64,000 nucleotides of DNA from Impatiens glandulifera (taxonomy: Eukaryota; Streptophyta; Magnoliopsida; Ericales; Balsaminaceae): the NCBI RefSeq assembly GCF_907164915.1, contig NC_061870.1:26945348-27009347 (forward strand). The letters are read 5' to 3'. Below, one piece after another: positions 26,567-36,634 of the stretch. The number at the start of each line of letters is the position of its first letter. The stretch's first letter is position 1. A model generated the notes under the pieces. It was not told where the DNA came from. It did no database searches and saw nothing but the letters and a program-made list of their open reading frames with translations. The position numbers were made by a program, and so were the translations under genes.

Positions 26567-28384
26567 ATGGGCAACATGAAAGCACCATTTGCTGAGGTTA
26601 AAAGAACGTTGATGGGTCAGTGGGAATCCTCTGGTCTAGAGAGGATCACAATCAATGATCACGGATTCTACTTTCTATCCTTCAGGAATGGAAGCGAAAT
26701 AAAGTCGATCATAGAGAGCGAATATACTTTTATCAGGGGAAAAAGATTCAAGTTGTACAAGTGGAGCGAAGAACTTAATACTAATCATAGACCGCCTGAA
26801 CTTGAACAAATCTGGGTAAATCTCAAGAATGTTCCACCACACATGTGCAACCCGATGGGCCTGGCCTATATTTCAAGCATTATAGGCAAACCACTTATGT
26901 TTGACCCAGCAATGGAAGGTTATGAGCGTGCATCTGTGGCCAGAGTTAGTGTCGAAATCCATCCAAGTAGCTCTCTTCCAATCAAACTTGAACTTAAAGA
27001 TAGACTGAGAAATTTATTTGACATTGGAGTACAATACGAATGGAAACCAAATCGATGTATATGGTGTAGCACTTTCACACACGCTACGAATAAATGTCCA
27101 ATCAATAATAATCTAAAATCGAAGGCCAATAACAACACTCAAGTAAGCGATATCAATGACTCTAACCAGGCTCAGGCTGAGAGAAATGTGAACAGGTCTG
27201 AACTTAACAGCAATGAACGCACTAAGGATGATAAGATGGGCAACCAAAAGCAAGAACAGATAAGGGTAAGGAAGAAGATAGGAAAAAGAATGAAGTGGGT
27301 AAGGGTACAAGCTGGCCCTACTAACGTTGATCATATTGGTCATGTTCAGGGCACCGGTCCTAGGGATTCTGTTTTCTCAAGAATAGGTCCTATTCAAAAT
27401 GTCAGTCCTGGTCAGGGTATCGGTCCTGATAAAGCTGGACATAGACACACCGATCCTAGAGCTTCTCATAAAGCTACTGTTCCTAGCCATATTGACCATA
27501 TTAAGTCTGGTCTTGGACTTGTTGATCATGAAACTACTCAAGCTACCGGACTTGCTACTACAGGTCCTGATGAAAAGTGTGCAACCATTGCTGATCCCGG
27601 CTATATTGGTCCTAATACTGGCACAAGTCCTATTATTGTGGATGATACTATTGTTGGTCCTAACTCCACCGATCCCAATACTGATCAAAGAACTGGTCTT
27701 GAAGTAACTACATGTCCTAGTTCTAAAGTTTCTGAAATTCAAAGATCTATGGGACGGGGAATACTTGGCCCATATGAAACAAGCAAAATTGGATCTGAAG
27801 GCACTCCAATAGGTCGTGAGTCTACTCTTCACAGTTCTAGGAATGCAAGCAGGAACCTAAAAAACAATGTCATCAAAATTCGAAATGACCTGACCCTTGG
27901 GCTCAGAGCCACCTTTCGAGATGATGAACAGGAGAATCTTGGAATAAATAATAAAGAAGCTCTTGAAAATGGACTGGGAAATCTTGGGTTTTGTGAAATC
28001 AAAAGATCAAGTGCAGAAGAAGACAATTTGGTCTTGAATAAGGCAGTGAGCCTTAACTCTGAAGTAGGGCGATTAAAAATCGATAACAAACATGAATCTA
28101 GTAGTGAAGAGGTTCAAAGTCAGAAAAAATCTACTAAAGCAGAACAAGATGAAAATCGAAGACAAAGCAGAAAGATCCTGGATCCAGAAGCTACTAAATC
28201 TATCACGGGAGAAGATGAGATCTACATGAGGCAACCCTCACTCAATGGCAATAGTATTCCATGTAATCAAACTGTAGCCATTGAGGATAGTGAGGCAAGT
28301 GATGCTTATGATTTCTCTGATGAAGAGGTCCAGGACAGTCTGGAAAGTCAGGAACCCAACACTTATATTCATTCATTAATATAG
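26567..28384 (+). CDS. LINE ORF1: DUF4283 / zinc-knuckle nucleic-acid-binding protein, N-terminally truncated
   Basis: The frame from the first ATG gives 605 aa. The same frame is open upstream to 26440, reading residues typical of the DUF4283 domain of plant LINE ORF1 proteins (CVKAWEFVIVGHFMG joins the ATG region), so the true N-terminus is missing. A CCHC zinc knuckle CIWCSTFTHATNKC lies near residues 164-177. After it comes a long low-complexity region rich in Gly-Pro, His and Thr (about 250-400), then acidic sequence. ORF1 proteins coat LINE RNA. The stop TAG at 28382-28384 overlaps the first codon of the ORF2 frame. Confidence 0.88.
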   Translation: MGNMKAPFAEVKRTLMGQWESSGLERITINDHGFYFLSFRNGSEIKSIIESEYTFIRGKRFKLYKWSEELNTNHRPPELEQIWVNLKNVPPHMCNPMGLAYISSIIGKPLMFDPAMEGYERASVARVSVEIHPSSSLPIKLELKDRLRNLFDIGVQYEWKPNRCIWCSTFTHATNKCPINNNLKSKANNNTQVSDINDSNQAQAERNVNRSELNSNERTKDDKMGNQKQEQIRVRKKIGKRMKWVRVQAGPTNVDHIGHVQGTGPRDSVFSRIGPIQNVSPGQGIGPDKAGHRHTDPRASHKATVPSHIDHIKSGLGLVDHETTQATGLATTGPDEKCATIADPGYIGPNTGTSPIIVDDTIVGPNSTDPNTDQRTGLEVTTCPSSKVSEIQRSMGRGILGPYETSKIGSEGTPIGRESTLHSSRNASRNLKNNVIKIRNDLTLGLRATFRDDEQENLGINNKEALENGLGNLGFCEIKRSSAEEDNLVLNKAVSLNSEVGRLKIDNKHESSSEEVQSQKKSTKAEQDENRRQSRKILDPEATKSITGEDEIYMRQPSLNGNSIPCNQTVAIEDSEASDAYDFSDEEVQDSLESQEPNTYIHSLI

Positions 28385-31300
28385 TGACATGGAACATAAG
28401 GGGACTCAATGACCCTCTAAAATGTAAAGAAATTAGGAGGATCATTGAGAATCAGAAGATCACTATTATGGGTATTATTGAGACAAAAGTCAAAAGTCGG
28501 AACGTTGAGAAGGTTAGCAAACTGTGTATTGATAGTAGCTGGGAAATCATTCATAACTCAAATGACAAAACGGGCAGAATCTGGGTTATTTGGGATAACA
28601 AAGTTGTTGAGGTGATGACTCTTTTTTCGAATGATCAAGCAATCCTGGTGGAGGTCAAAGACAGAATCACAAGAATCGTGTTTAATCTTGCTATTATCTA
28701 TGGTAGCAACTCAAGCACAGAAAGAAGACTCCTCTGGAATTGTCTTAGAAACTGGATCGGTATTGATAAATCTTGGGCTGTCCTCGGTGATTACAACGTA
28801 ACTAGAAACGAATCTGATCGTAGCCCAGAATCTGAAATTACTCGGGATATGATTGAATTTAATGACTGCATCAGAGATATGGGTTGTATCGAGCCTACCA
28901 ATTCTGGGAACTTCTTCACTTGGTCTTCTACGAGAGGGAATGAACAAATTAGAAAAAGTAGAATTGACAGATGTCTGGTAAATGAGAACTGGATTAACCA
29001 ATTTCCGAGAAGTCAACTTCATGTTTTGAATCCGGGTATATCTGATCACTGCCCGATTAAATTGTTCTGGGAAAAGGAAGAAAGGTTCAAAAGGCCCTTT
29101 AAATTTTTTAATTTTTGGATGGATAACGATAAATTCAAGGGTATCCTCGAAAGTGTATGGTCAACAGATGTCAGAGGTTCCAACATGTACAGGGTTTCTG
29201 AGAAGCTTAAGCTCCTGAAGAATCATCTCCAAAGCTTTGACAAGAAGAAGTTCAGCAATATCTCCAATAGAGTTCTGGCTGCTAGAGAAGAACTGGAAGA
29301 GGTTCAGAAAAAGTTATTAAGGGATGCTAGTGATGAACAACTCAATGAAACAGAAAGATATGCGCTTGAAAACTTCAGGAAGCTGAGTCTGCTTGAAGAG
29401 AATTTTGTTAGACAGAAATCAAGACAGAGCTGGCTTTCGTTGGGTGACAAAAACACAGCTTTCTTCTACAGAAAATGCAAGGCTAGAAACATGAGAAACA
29501 ATGTGTACAGGCTGAAGAATGATGATGGTGAATATGTTCAGGGTCAAAAGGGTGTCCAAGATCTGGCTATTGATTTCTATAAGCAGCTTATGGGTACAAG
29601 AAAGCAGTATCAAAGTCACCTGAATACCTTGTATCAAATTATTGATAGGAAAATCTCTGCAGAAGATAGTCGCGAGTTGATAAGGGTGGTCACGAAGGTT
29701 GAGGTTAAAGAAGCTCTGTTTAGTATTGATGGGAATAAAAGTCCGGGTCCTGATGGGTTTAATGCACAGTTCTTCAAAGATAATTGGTCGGTTGTGGGTA
29801 AAGATATTACTGATGGGGTTCTGGAGTTTTTCAAAAACAGGAAGATGTTAAAGCAATGGAATACAGCGGTCCTAACCTTGATCCCCAAAACTGCGGTACC
29901 TGAGAAAGTACAAGATTTCAGACCAATTTCCTGCTGCAATGTGATTTATAAAATAATTTCCAAAATCATTTCTAAACGTTTTAAAAATGTTATAGGAAAA
30001 ATAATAAATCTTAATCAATCTGCATTCATCCCCGGTAGGACAATCTCTCATAATATTCTTCTCATGCAAAGCCTATTAAAAGGCTACGGGAAAAAGAAAA
30101 TATCCCCGAGAGTGGCTTTCAAAATAGATATCAAGAAAGCTTTTGACTCTGTTAGATGGGAAGCCATTCGAGACTTTCTGGTTGTTTCTGCTTTTCCTAT
30201 GATTTTTATCGATTGGATTATGCAATGCGTTTCATCATCCTGCTTTGTTGTTAGCGTCAATGGAGTCCACAGAGGCTATTTCAAAGGTGAAAACGGGGTA
30301 AGGCAAGGGGACCCCCTCTCTTCTTACCTTTTCGTAGCTATCATGGCGATCTTTGAGAGCATCTTCGCGATGTTCCGAAAGAATCGTCCATACATCTTTC
30401 ACCCATTCTGTGAGGTAGAGGAGGTAACACATTTATGCTTTGCTGACGATTTGTTCATTCTAGCGCACGCGGACGTTGATTCCATTAAAACTATTAGGGC
30501 TGCACTAACGTTCTTTTCTGAGGTAACAGGTTTAACTATTAATGAAAGCAAAAGTGTGGCATTTTATGGAGGCGTGAAGGACGAAACAAAACAGGACATC
30601 TTCAACATCATGGGCATCAAGGAAGGCAGATTTCCCATAAGGTACTTAGGAATTCCGTTAACTGCAAAACAGATCGAGATCTCACACTGCAAGCCGCTGA
30701 TTGAAAAGGTAAAAAACACGATATCTAGCTGGGCAGCGAAAAAACTTTCTTATGCAGGGAGGATCGAACTTATCAAAACCGTGGTTATGGGCATAGTTGG
30801 CTATTGGGCGCAGCAAATGGTCATTCCGAAGAAGGTAATGAAGGAACTCGACACACTGATGAGAAACTTTATCTGGGGAAATAGTGGAAGAGGAGGAAAG
30901 AAAGTCAAATGGACCGCTCTCTGCAAACCGAATGACGAGGGAGGCATCGACTTAAAGAACTGTATCGAGTGGAACAAGGCTCTAACCTTCAAGCATCTGT
31001 GGGCTTTAGAGCGCAATCAGGAGTCACTATGGATCAAATGGGTGCATACGAGATTTATGAAACACGAAACCAGCATCTGGACCTGCAAAATTCACGAAGG
31101 TATGAGCTGGTCTCTAAAAAAGATTCTTAAACTAAGAAGCGATATTGCAGATCTTTATGACATCCGACTAGGGGACGGGAAAGGCACTCTATTCTGGCAC
31201 GACCCTTGGTTTGAAAACCAGCCCATCATCGACAAGGAGCAGTTTCAAAATACTCGTATCAGAAGGGACTGCGCAAAAGCGAAAATCAGAGACATCAAAT

Positions 31301-32025
31301 ACGGGAATTGGAACTTGCTCTTGAGAAGAATTCCAGAAGGAAAAAGGATACTTGATCATATAAGTAACATACAACTACACGATAGACCGGATATTCATGA
31401 ATGGAAAGCTGAGGACAATGGGAAGCTGGTATTGAAGAAAATATGGGAGGTAATCCGGGAAAAAGCGCAGAAAGTAGAATGGGCTCCTCTTGTATGGTCA
31501 ACGAAGATTATCCCTCGACACCAGTTCATCCTATGGCTCGCCTTCTGGGAAAGACTCAACACACGTGATCGTATCAGTAAGTATATGAGCATCCCGGACG
31601 CGAGCTGTCTTCTATGCATAGGAAATGAAGAAACCATAGATCACCTATTCGGGAGCTGTTGTATTGCTTCGGAGCTTTGGGACAGATTCTATAAAAGCCT
31701 GGAGCTGATCAGTTTCCCGAGCGAATGGAATGAAATCAAAGAAGCGGCACTACTCAAAGCCAAGGGAAATAGATTTGCAACAAGCGTGTTCAAGTGCGGC
31801 TTTGGAGCAGTGGTGTATAACATTTGGCAAGAACGGAATGCAAGGGTATATGACAGAACCCGCAGGAGCATTGACGAGTTATGGAAAGATATTGTATCGG
31901 ATTGCAGCGCCCTCGCGGGAACGTGGAGAGGAATTCCAAGCACGGAACAGAACTGGAATATCTGCAGGAACTGGAATTTACCGTTTTTTAAACTCACTAG
32001 AATTAAAAGCATTGTAAACAGATAA
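28384..32025 (+). CDS. LINE ORF2: endonuclease and reverse transcriptase
   Basis: About 1213 aa uninterrupted. An APE-type endonuclease opens the frame (TWNIRGLND at residues 2-10, LGDYNVTR, and SDHCPI near 220). The reverse transcriptase follows, with GVRQGDPLSSYLF near 637 and the catalytic FADDLF near 686. A C-terminal zf-RVT region has CLLCIGNEETIDHLFGSC. No RNase H domain is seen. The protein nicks target DNA and copies LINE RNA at the nick. The frame begins at GTG sharing the G of the ORF1 stop (TAGTG), with no in-frame ATG before the endonuclease, so expression probably depends on reinitiation or frameshifting. The start position is therefore uncertain. Confidence 0.93.
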   Translation: MTWNIRGLNDPLKCKEIRRIIENQKITIMGIIETKVKSRNVEKVSKLCIDSSWEIIHNSNDKTGRIWVIWDNKVVEVMTLFSNDQAILVEVKDRITRIVFNLAIIYGSNSSTERRLLWNCLRNWIGIDKSWAVLGDYNVTRNESDRSPESEITRDMIEFNDCIRDMGCIEPTNSGNFFTWSSTRGNEQIRKSRIDRCLVNENWINQFPRSQLHVLNPGISDHCPIKLFWEKEERFKRPFKFFNFWMDNDKFKGILESVWSTDVRGSNMYRVSEKLKLLKNHLQSFDKKKFSNISNRVLAAREELEEVQKKLLRDASDEQLNETERYALENFRKLSLLEENFVRQKSRQSWLSLGDKNTAFFYRKCKARNMRNNVYRLKNDDGEYVQGQKGVQDLAIDFYKQLMGTRKQYQSHLNTLYQIIDRKISAEDSRELIRVVTKVEVKEALFSIDGNKSPGPDGFNAQFFKDNWSVVGKDITDGVLEFFKNRKMLKQWNTAVLTLIPKTAVPEKVQDFRPISCCNVIYKIISKIISKRFKNVIGKIINLNQSAFIPGRTISHNILLMQSLLKGYGKKKISPRVAFKIDIKKAFDSVRWEAIRDFLVVSAFPMIFIDWIMQCVSSSCFVVSVNGVHRGYFKGENGVRQGDPLSSYLFVAIMAIFESIFAMFRKNRPYIFHPFCEVEEVTHLCFADDLFILAHADVDSIKTIRAALTFFSEVTGLTINESKSVAFYGGVKDETKQDIFNIMGIKEGRFPIRYLGIPLTAKQIEISHCKPLIEKVKNTISSWAAKKLSYAGRIELIKTVVMGIVGYWAQQMVIPKKVMKELDTLMRNFIWGNSGRGGKKVKWTALCKPNDEGGIDLKNCIEWNKALTFKHLWALERNQESLWIKWVHTRFMKHETSIWTCKIHEGMSWSLKKILKLRSDIADLYDIRLGDGKGTLFWHDPWFENQPIIDKEQFQNTRIRRDCAKAKIRDIKYGNWNLLLRRIPEGKRILDHISNIQLHDRPDIHEWKAEDNGKLVLKKIWEVIREKAQKVEWAPLVWSTKIIPRHQFILWLAFWERLNTRDRISKYMSIPDASCLLCIGNEETIDHLFGSCCIASELWDRFYKSLELISFPSEWNEIKEAALLKAKGNRFATSVFKCGFGAVVYNIWQERNARVYDRTRRSIDELWKDIVSDCSALAGTWRGIPSTEQNWNICRNWNLPFFKLTRIKSIVNR

Positions 32026-32164
32026 TTCATTTACGTTTTTAGCTTTTATTCAGAATGTTACAACTTCAAAATCATTCTAGGCCTGTCTAGAATGATCTCT
32101 TAAACTCGTGGTTTTTTTTCCCGTTTTTGGGAATTTTTAATGAAATGACGCTAAGTCGTTTTCC

Positions 32165-32165
<1 letters not shown>

Positions 32166-32241
<76 letters not shown>
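32166..32241 (+). other. Poly(A) tail of the LINE
   Basis: An uninterrupted run of about 76 A follows the short LINE 3' UTR and abuts the right target duplication. Such runs decay quickly, so this marks a young insertion. Confidence 0.95.
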
Positions 32242-32245
<4 letters not shown>

Positions 32246-32420
32246 TAATTTAAATAAATAGAAATTTTATTTGTTGCACTTCTATTATTCATTTTCTCTC
32301 TCATCGATTTTTTAAACCCTAGGAACATGTCTCCAAGTCTTATTATTATGATAAAAATGTGAAATAGTACTACAAGCTTCAGACACCACAACAAAAACGA
32401 TAATTCTAAGACAAATTAAT

Positions 32421-33745
32421 TTGAAAATAACTACTAAGTCTTATTCGTAGTAGCAACAACAACATTGTGCACTTATTGTAGAAAATCTCTTGAAGTAGTA
32501 ACGAAACTAGTCATATCCGATATCTTTAACCGAGAGAGCCTTGTAGTTTTTCCTTGTCTAAATTGGGACGCTGGACCAATCGGAGGCAGTCATGTCAGAA
32601 TCAAGAACACAAATAGCAGACGATTACTGTTTTAGACCTACACGACCATCATATCAGACATACGCAACCAACTGCACTTAGAATACCAGCAAAACTGCAC
32701 CTACACCAGTACGAACTTGCAGCTTACACAAAAAGCTAGCAACCGCACAATCTTTGACTACAATCTTCAACCACATTGAGGCAACCAACCGTAAACTGCA
32801 GCTAAAATTAGACTATAAGTAGACTTGCACTTGCACTAGAAAGCCTGCAGCCTACATAATACCAACAGCCGCACGGCCTGCAACCGCACCTGCACAGTCT
32901 CACATAGTATATCAGTAGGTACTTCCATAAGTAGATGAAGAACCAACACCTACAACAGACCACAAATAGTAGGGATGAACTACGATTGCATCAGCAAAGT
33001 ATACGACCTGCACAATACACAACAACTGCACAACCTGCAACCTACATGAGCAAACAACAGATATCAGGGATGAACTACACCTGCACATATTCAATGAGGG
33101 ACTACTCCAGCACCAAGACGCCAGCACCTGAAACAAAACTCGACCAGCTGTAGTAGGCGAAATCTACATCTCTAGGAAAGGCAGTCGGATTGTAGGCTAC
33201 ACCCTCTAAAGATTTGTACCTGCACAGCACCAAAGTACAGACCGCACATGCACTAGGGCAAGACATAGACTATCACAATAAATTGTAAGAGGAAAGGCGA
33301 CAAACAGACGGGTGTAGGAGTCTTTCGACCGCGCTAGAGGTAGGGCGACGAACCTGATGTGTCAAATGTGCAAGACCTGCGAATACGTAAAGAAATAATT
33401 GTTAAAGAAAACCGACATTGTAACTGTTAAGAAATATGAGAAGATCTTTTAGGGTTTTACCTGGTTAACAAACGGCTTCATCCGGACACTTTGTGAAGAC
33501 GATTAAAATCAGAAAAGAAGATGAACACTCTCTTGCAGATCTGATTAACCCGAATCTCCAAAAGAAGACAAAAACTCGACTGACAATTTCTAATAGAGTA
33601 ATCGTAGATGTATAACAACAAATCGCTACACACTTCAAGGGGTCTAATATTGCATTAACGTCATCCTAAATACCACAAAGAACTTTAGACGCCGCCCCAT
33701 CAAATGCTATTTTCGCGAGAAGATGGTAGAGTAGAAGATTCGTTA
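32421..33745. other. Unexplained non-AT-rich region with many TGCAGGT-type words, no clear gene
   Basis: GC content is higher than in the neighbourhood. On the minus strand words such as GTGCAGGT, GTTGCAGG and TGTGCAG recur many times (about 32640-33240). Short frames (for example 32912-33136) show no domain. It sits between two partial copies of the foldback arm in opposite orientation, so it could be the interior of a larger element. I do not recognise a function. Confidence 0.45.
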
Positions 33746-33749
33746 TAAA

Positions 33750-33870
33750 GTTTGAAAAATCGATGAGAGAGAAAATGAATAAGGAAGTGCAACAGGAATT
33801 TTTTTTTTTTTAATTATTATTTCAGTGAAGTTAGTTTCATTTTTATTACCAATGTAAATAAAAGTGAGAA
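33750..33870 (+). repeat. Third partial copy of the foldback-element arm
   Basis: ATCGATGAGAGAGAAAATGA, GTGAAGTTAGTTTC and ATTACCAATGTAAATAAAAG occur in the same order as in the left arm at 25600-25720. Confidence 0.65.
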
Positions 33871-33927
33871 AATACCATTCCGGCACAATATAAGGCGGAA
33901 GCAAGCTTAAATGAGTGATTGATTAAT

Positions 33928-34530
33928 GTAAATACCTAATGAAAGTTGCTTCACTAGGTAACGTTTGCTTCACTCTTATCAGCGCTGTAAATACCTAGTG
34001 AAGCACCAGTGATTGATTATCAGGTAGTGTTTGTTTCACTCATTTGAGCGTTGTAAATACCAAGTGAAGCAAGTCTCACCAGTAAGCGTTTGTTTCACTC
34101 ATTTGAGCGCTATAAATACTTTGTGAAGCAACCCTCACTAGGTAGCACTTGTTTTATCTTTTTTTTATTCTCTTGTAGGGTTACATTAATGTATAAATAC
34201 TTTTACATTAAAGTATAAATATTTTCATATGAATGTGTTAGTGATTTTACATGAATGTTTATATATATTTAATATATAATTATATAAAATATAAATACCT
34301 AGTGAAACAAGTCTCACTAAGTAGCGATTGTTTCACTTATTTGAGCGTTATAAATACCTTATGAAACAACCATCACCAGATAGCGCTTGTTTCGCCTTTT
34401 TTTATTCTCTTGCAGGATTTATATGAAGGTATAAATACTTTTACATTAACGTATAAATGTTTCACATGTATTAGTGATTTTAATGAACGTTTATATATAT
34501 TTAATATATAATTATATAAAATATAAAATA
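33928..34530 (+). repeat. Tandem array of about 60-bp units, partly in a 245-bp duplication
   Basis: Units start TAAATACC..GTGAA and contain TTTGTTTCACTCATTTGAGCG. About four lie in 33930-34160 and two more in 34290-34400. The following AT-rich spacer (TATTCTCTTG...ACATTAA) is itself repeated about 245 bp apart. The motif relates to the repeats inside the foldback element at 25700-26340. Confidence 0.65.
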
Positions 34531-35311
34531 TAAAATATAAAATAATTAAAATAAATTTATTTAAATATCTTGTAAATAAATTTTAACATATTTTGTTTTA
34601 TAAATTTATTTAAATATTTTAAACATAATTTTTTTTAATATATTGTTATATATATATATATATAATATATAATTATATAAATTATAAAATAATTAAAACA
34701 AATTCACTAAAATATCTTACCAATAACATTAAAAAAATATATATATATATATTTAATATATAATTATATATTATTTATTTATATATATATATTTATATAT
34801 ATATAAAGTATGACATAATTAATACAAATTAATTTAAAATATTTTATTTACGATGTCAAATAAAGCCAACTACATATTAATTATTTATATGAACAAATGA
34901 AGCAAGCCTCATTCAGTATTACAATCAAATTTTGTTCAGTATTACGTTGTAAAATTTATATAAAAACAGAATTGTAATGTAAAATGGAGTGAATCAAAAG
35001 AACTTGAATTCTTTGTACTTCTCATTGACCCGGACATAAATCCGGATTCCGAATATCTCTAGCTTCTTTTCCACTGCTATTTAATTTAATAATAAAATAA
35101 TAACATGTTCTGGTTTGATATATTTTCCTTTTATTACATAAATATTTTTTTCTCAATAATTATATAAAAAATATATATTATCTCATAATAATTTTTATAT
35201 TGATATACATATTTAATTATTTTAATACATAAATATTTATATTTATAAATAATAATATATAATATTTAAATCAAATGTTTTAAATTAATAATAATCACTA
35301 ATTCCATATGC
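34531..35311. other. AT-rich DNA flanking the MULE, no gene
   Basis: Low-complexity AT-rich sequence, including copies of the dispersed repeat also seen at 24960-25440 and 47900-48300. No frame of note. Confidence 0.6.
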
Positions 35312-35320
35312 ACTCAACGG

Positions 35321-35712
35321 GAAATTTGATGAAATGGCCCCCATAACAGGGGAAATTCCAAAAAGGGCCCCCGCCTACTAAAGTTGGCAAAAAGGGCCCT
35401 TTTGCCCTGCGAAATGTCGGAAATACCCCTTCGGCGCCAGTTTTTACGCTCAAAGACGCGAATTACCAATCACGCGATTTAATCTAAATCGCGTGAGTTC
35501 ATCACCGCGATTTAGAAGAAACGCGTGATTGGTAATTCGCGTTTTTAAATGTACGTGAATTACCAGCCACGCGTTTCATCTAAATCGCGGTGATGAACTC
35601 ACGCGATTCAGATTAAATCGCGTGCATGGTAAATCGCGTCTTTAGTCGTATATATAATTTTTCGGCCCTAATTTTAAACAAAACCACCCCGATTCTCCCT
35701 CCCACTCCGACT
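35321..35712. repeat. MULE left terminal inverted repeat
   Basis: Pairs with 47053-47446. It contains two internal palindromic blocks (about 35453-35550 and 35555-35640) built from CGCGATTTA and ACGCGAATTACC words, so each TIR can itself fold into hairpins. Weaker similarity continues inward to a splice-donor-like site after 35852 (ATCATCAG then GTCAGTTTAGGG), so the TIR appears to hold a promoter and a leader exon for inward transcription. Confidence 0.9.
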
Positions 35713-35864
35713 GCGGCCGACTTTCCATTCCCACATCCATCAAGATCATCGTTCATCAACATCAGCGTTCCTCAACATCATTGTTCCTCAACATCATCGT
35801 TCCTCAACATCATCGGGATCCTTCCAACATCATCGTTCTTCAACATCATCAGGTCAGTTTAGGG

Positions 35865-36460
35865 CTTAAGGTTTAGACTTAGGTTTTGATGTATATTTAC
35901 CGTTTATATTCATGTATATGGATGTATTTAGGGTTAAAGGTTTGTTTTTGATGTATATTATGCCGTTTCCTATGTATATCGAAGTTTTTGGGTTTATGGT
36001 TAGGTTTCGATGTATATTATACCGTTTATATTCATGGATATTGGTGTATTTAGGGTTAAAGGTTTGTTTTTGATGTATATTATGCTGTTTCCTATGTATA
36101 TCTAAGTATTTGGGTTTAGGGTTAGATTTCGATGTATATTCTGCCATTTATATGGATGTATTTAGGTTTAGGGTTTGGTTTTGATGTATATTATGCCGTT
36201 TATAATGGATATTGATGTATTTAGGTTTAGGGTTAGGTTTCGATGTATATTTTGCCTTTTATATTGATAGATATTATAGTATTTATGTTTAGGGTTAGGT
36301 TTCGATGTATATTCTGCCATTTATATTCATGGATATTGTTGTATTTAGGGTTAAAGGTTTGGTTTTGATGTATATTATGACGTTTCATATATACTGATTG
36401 ATTGTTGGTTTTCCTATATATACTGATTGATTGTTGATTTTCAATTACATGAATATTGTA
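35865..36460 (+). repeat. Imperfect tandem repeats with telomere-like TTTAGGG words, in a leader intron
   Basis: About nine units of 60-65 bp containing TTTCGATGTATATTATGCCG and TTTAGGGTTA. Related sequence occurs inverted at 46800-46880, inside the other TIR-proximal leader intron. Confidence 0.75.
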
Positions 36461-36634
36461 TGGTTAGCTATTGATGTATATTCTGCTGTTTGTAATGATG
36501 GATATTGTAATATTTAGATCAGGAGCTGCCGTTGTGGTTTTCTCAGTTCGTTCAACAAAATGGTATGTAATAAAATGGTTGTTAATAAAATGGTTTTCTC
36601 AGTTCGTTCAACTCCTTTTTTTTATAATATGCAG

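Larger units (their letters stand above)
26439..32241 (+). mobile_element. LINE retrotransposon, 5'-truncated, very recent insertion
   Basis: A perfect target duplication (AAAGTAATAATTTA at 26425-26438, repeated after the tail up to 32252) brackets the element. It ends in an uninterrupted run of about 76 A (32166-32241). ORF1 is open back to the very first base without a start codon, so the copy lost its 5' end. ORF1 remainder and ORF2 are otherwise uninterrupted. It lies inside the right arm of the foldback element. Confidence 0.93.
25487..32420. mobile_element. Long-inverted-repeat (foldback/MULE-type) element split by a Tourist MITE and a LINE
   Basis: The left arm (about 25487-25835) and the right arm (about 26225-26438 plus 32253-32420) are inverted copies of each other. 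Both carry TCTTAGAATTATC, TTTTTGTTGTGGTGTCT, GAGAGAGAAAATGAATAAT and a repeated AAACAAGCGC...GAGTGAA motif. Without the two insertions the element is about 0.9 kb and nearly all arm. Outer target duplications could not be fixed. A third partial copy of the arm lies at about 33750-33870. Confidence 0.65.

Noticed and set aside
27113..27832. Antisense frames in LINE ORF1
   Set aside because: Shadows of the continuous 605-aa sense frame.
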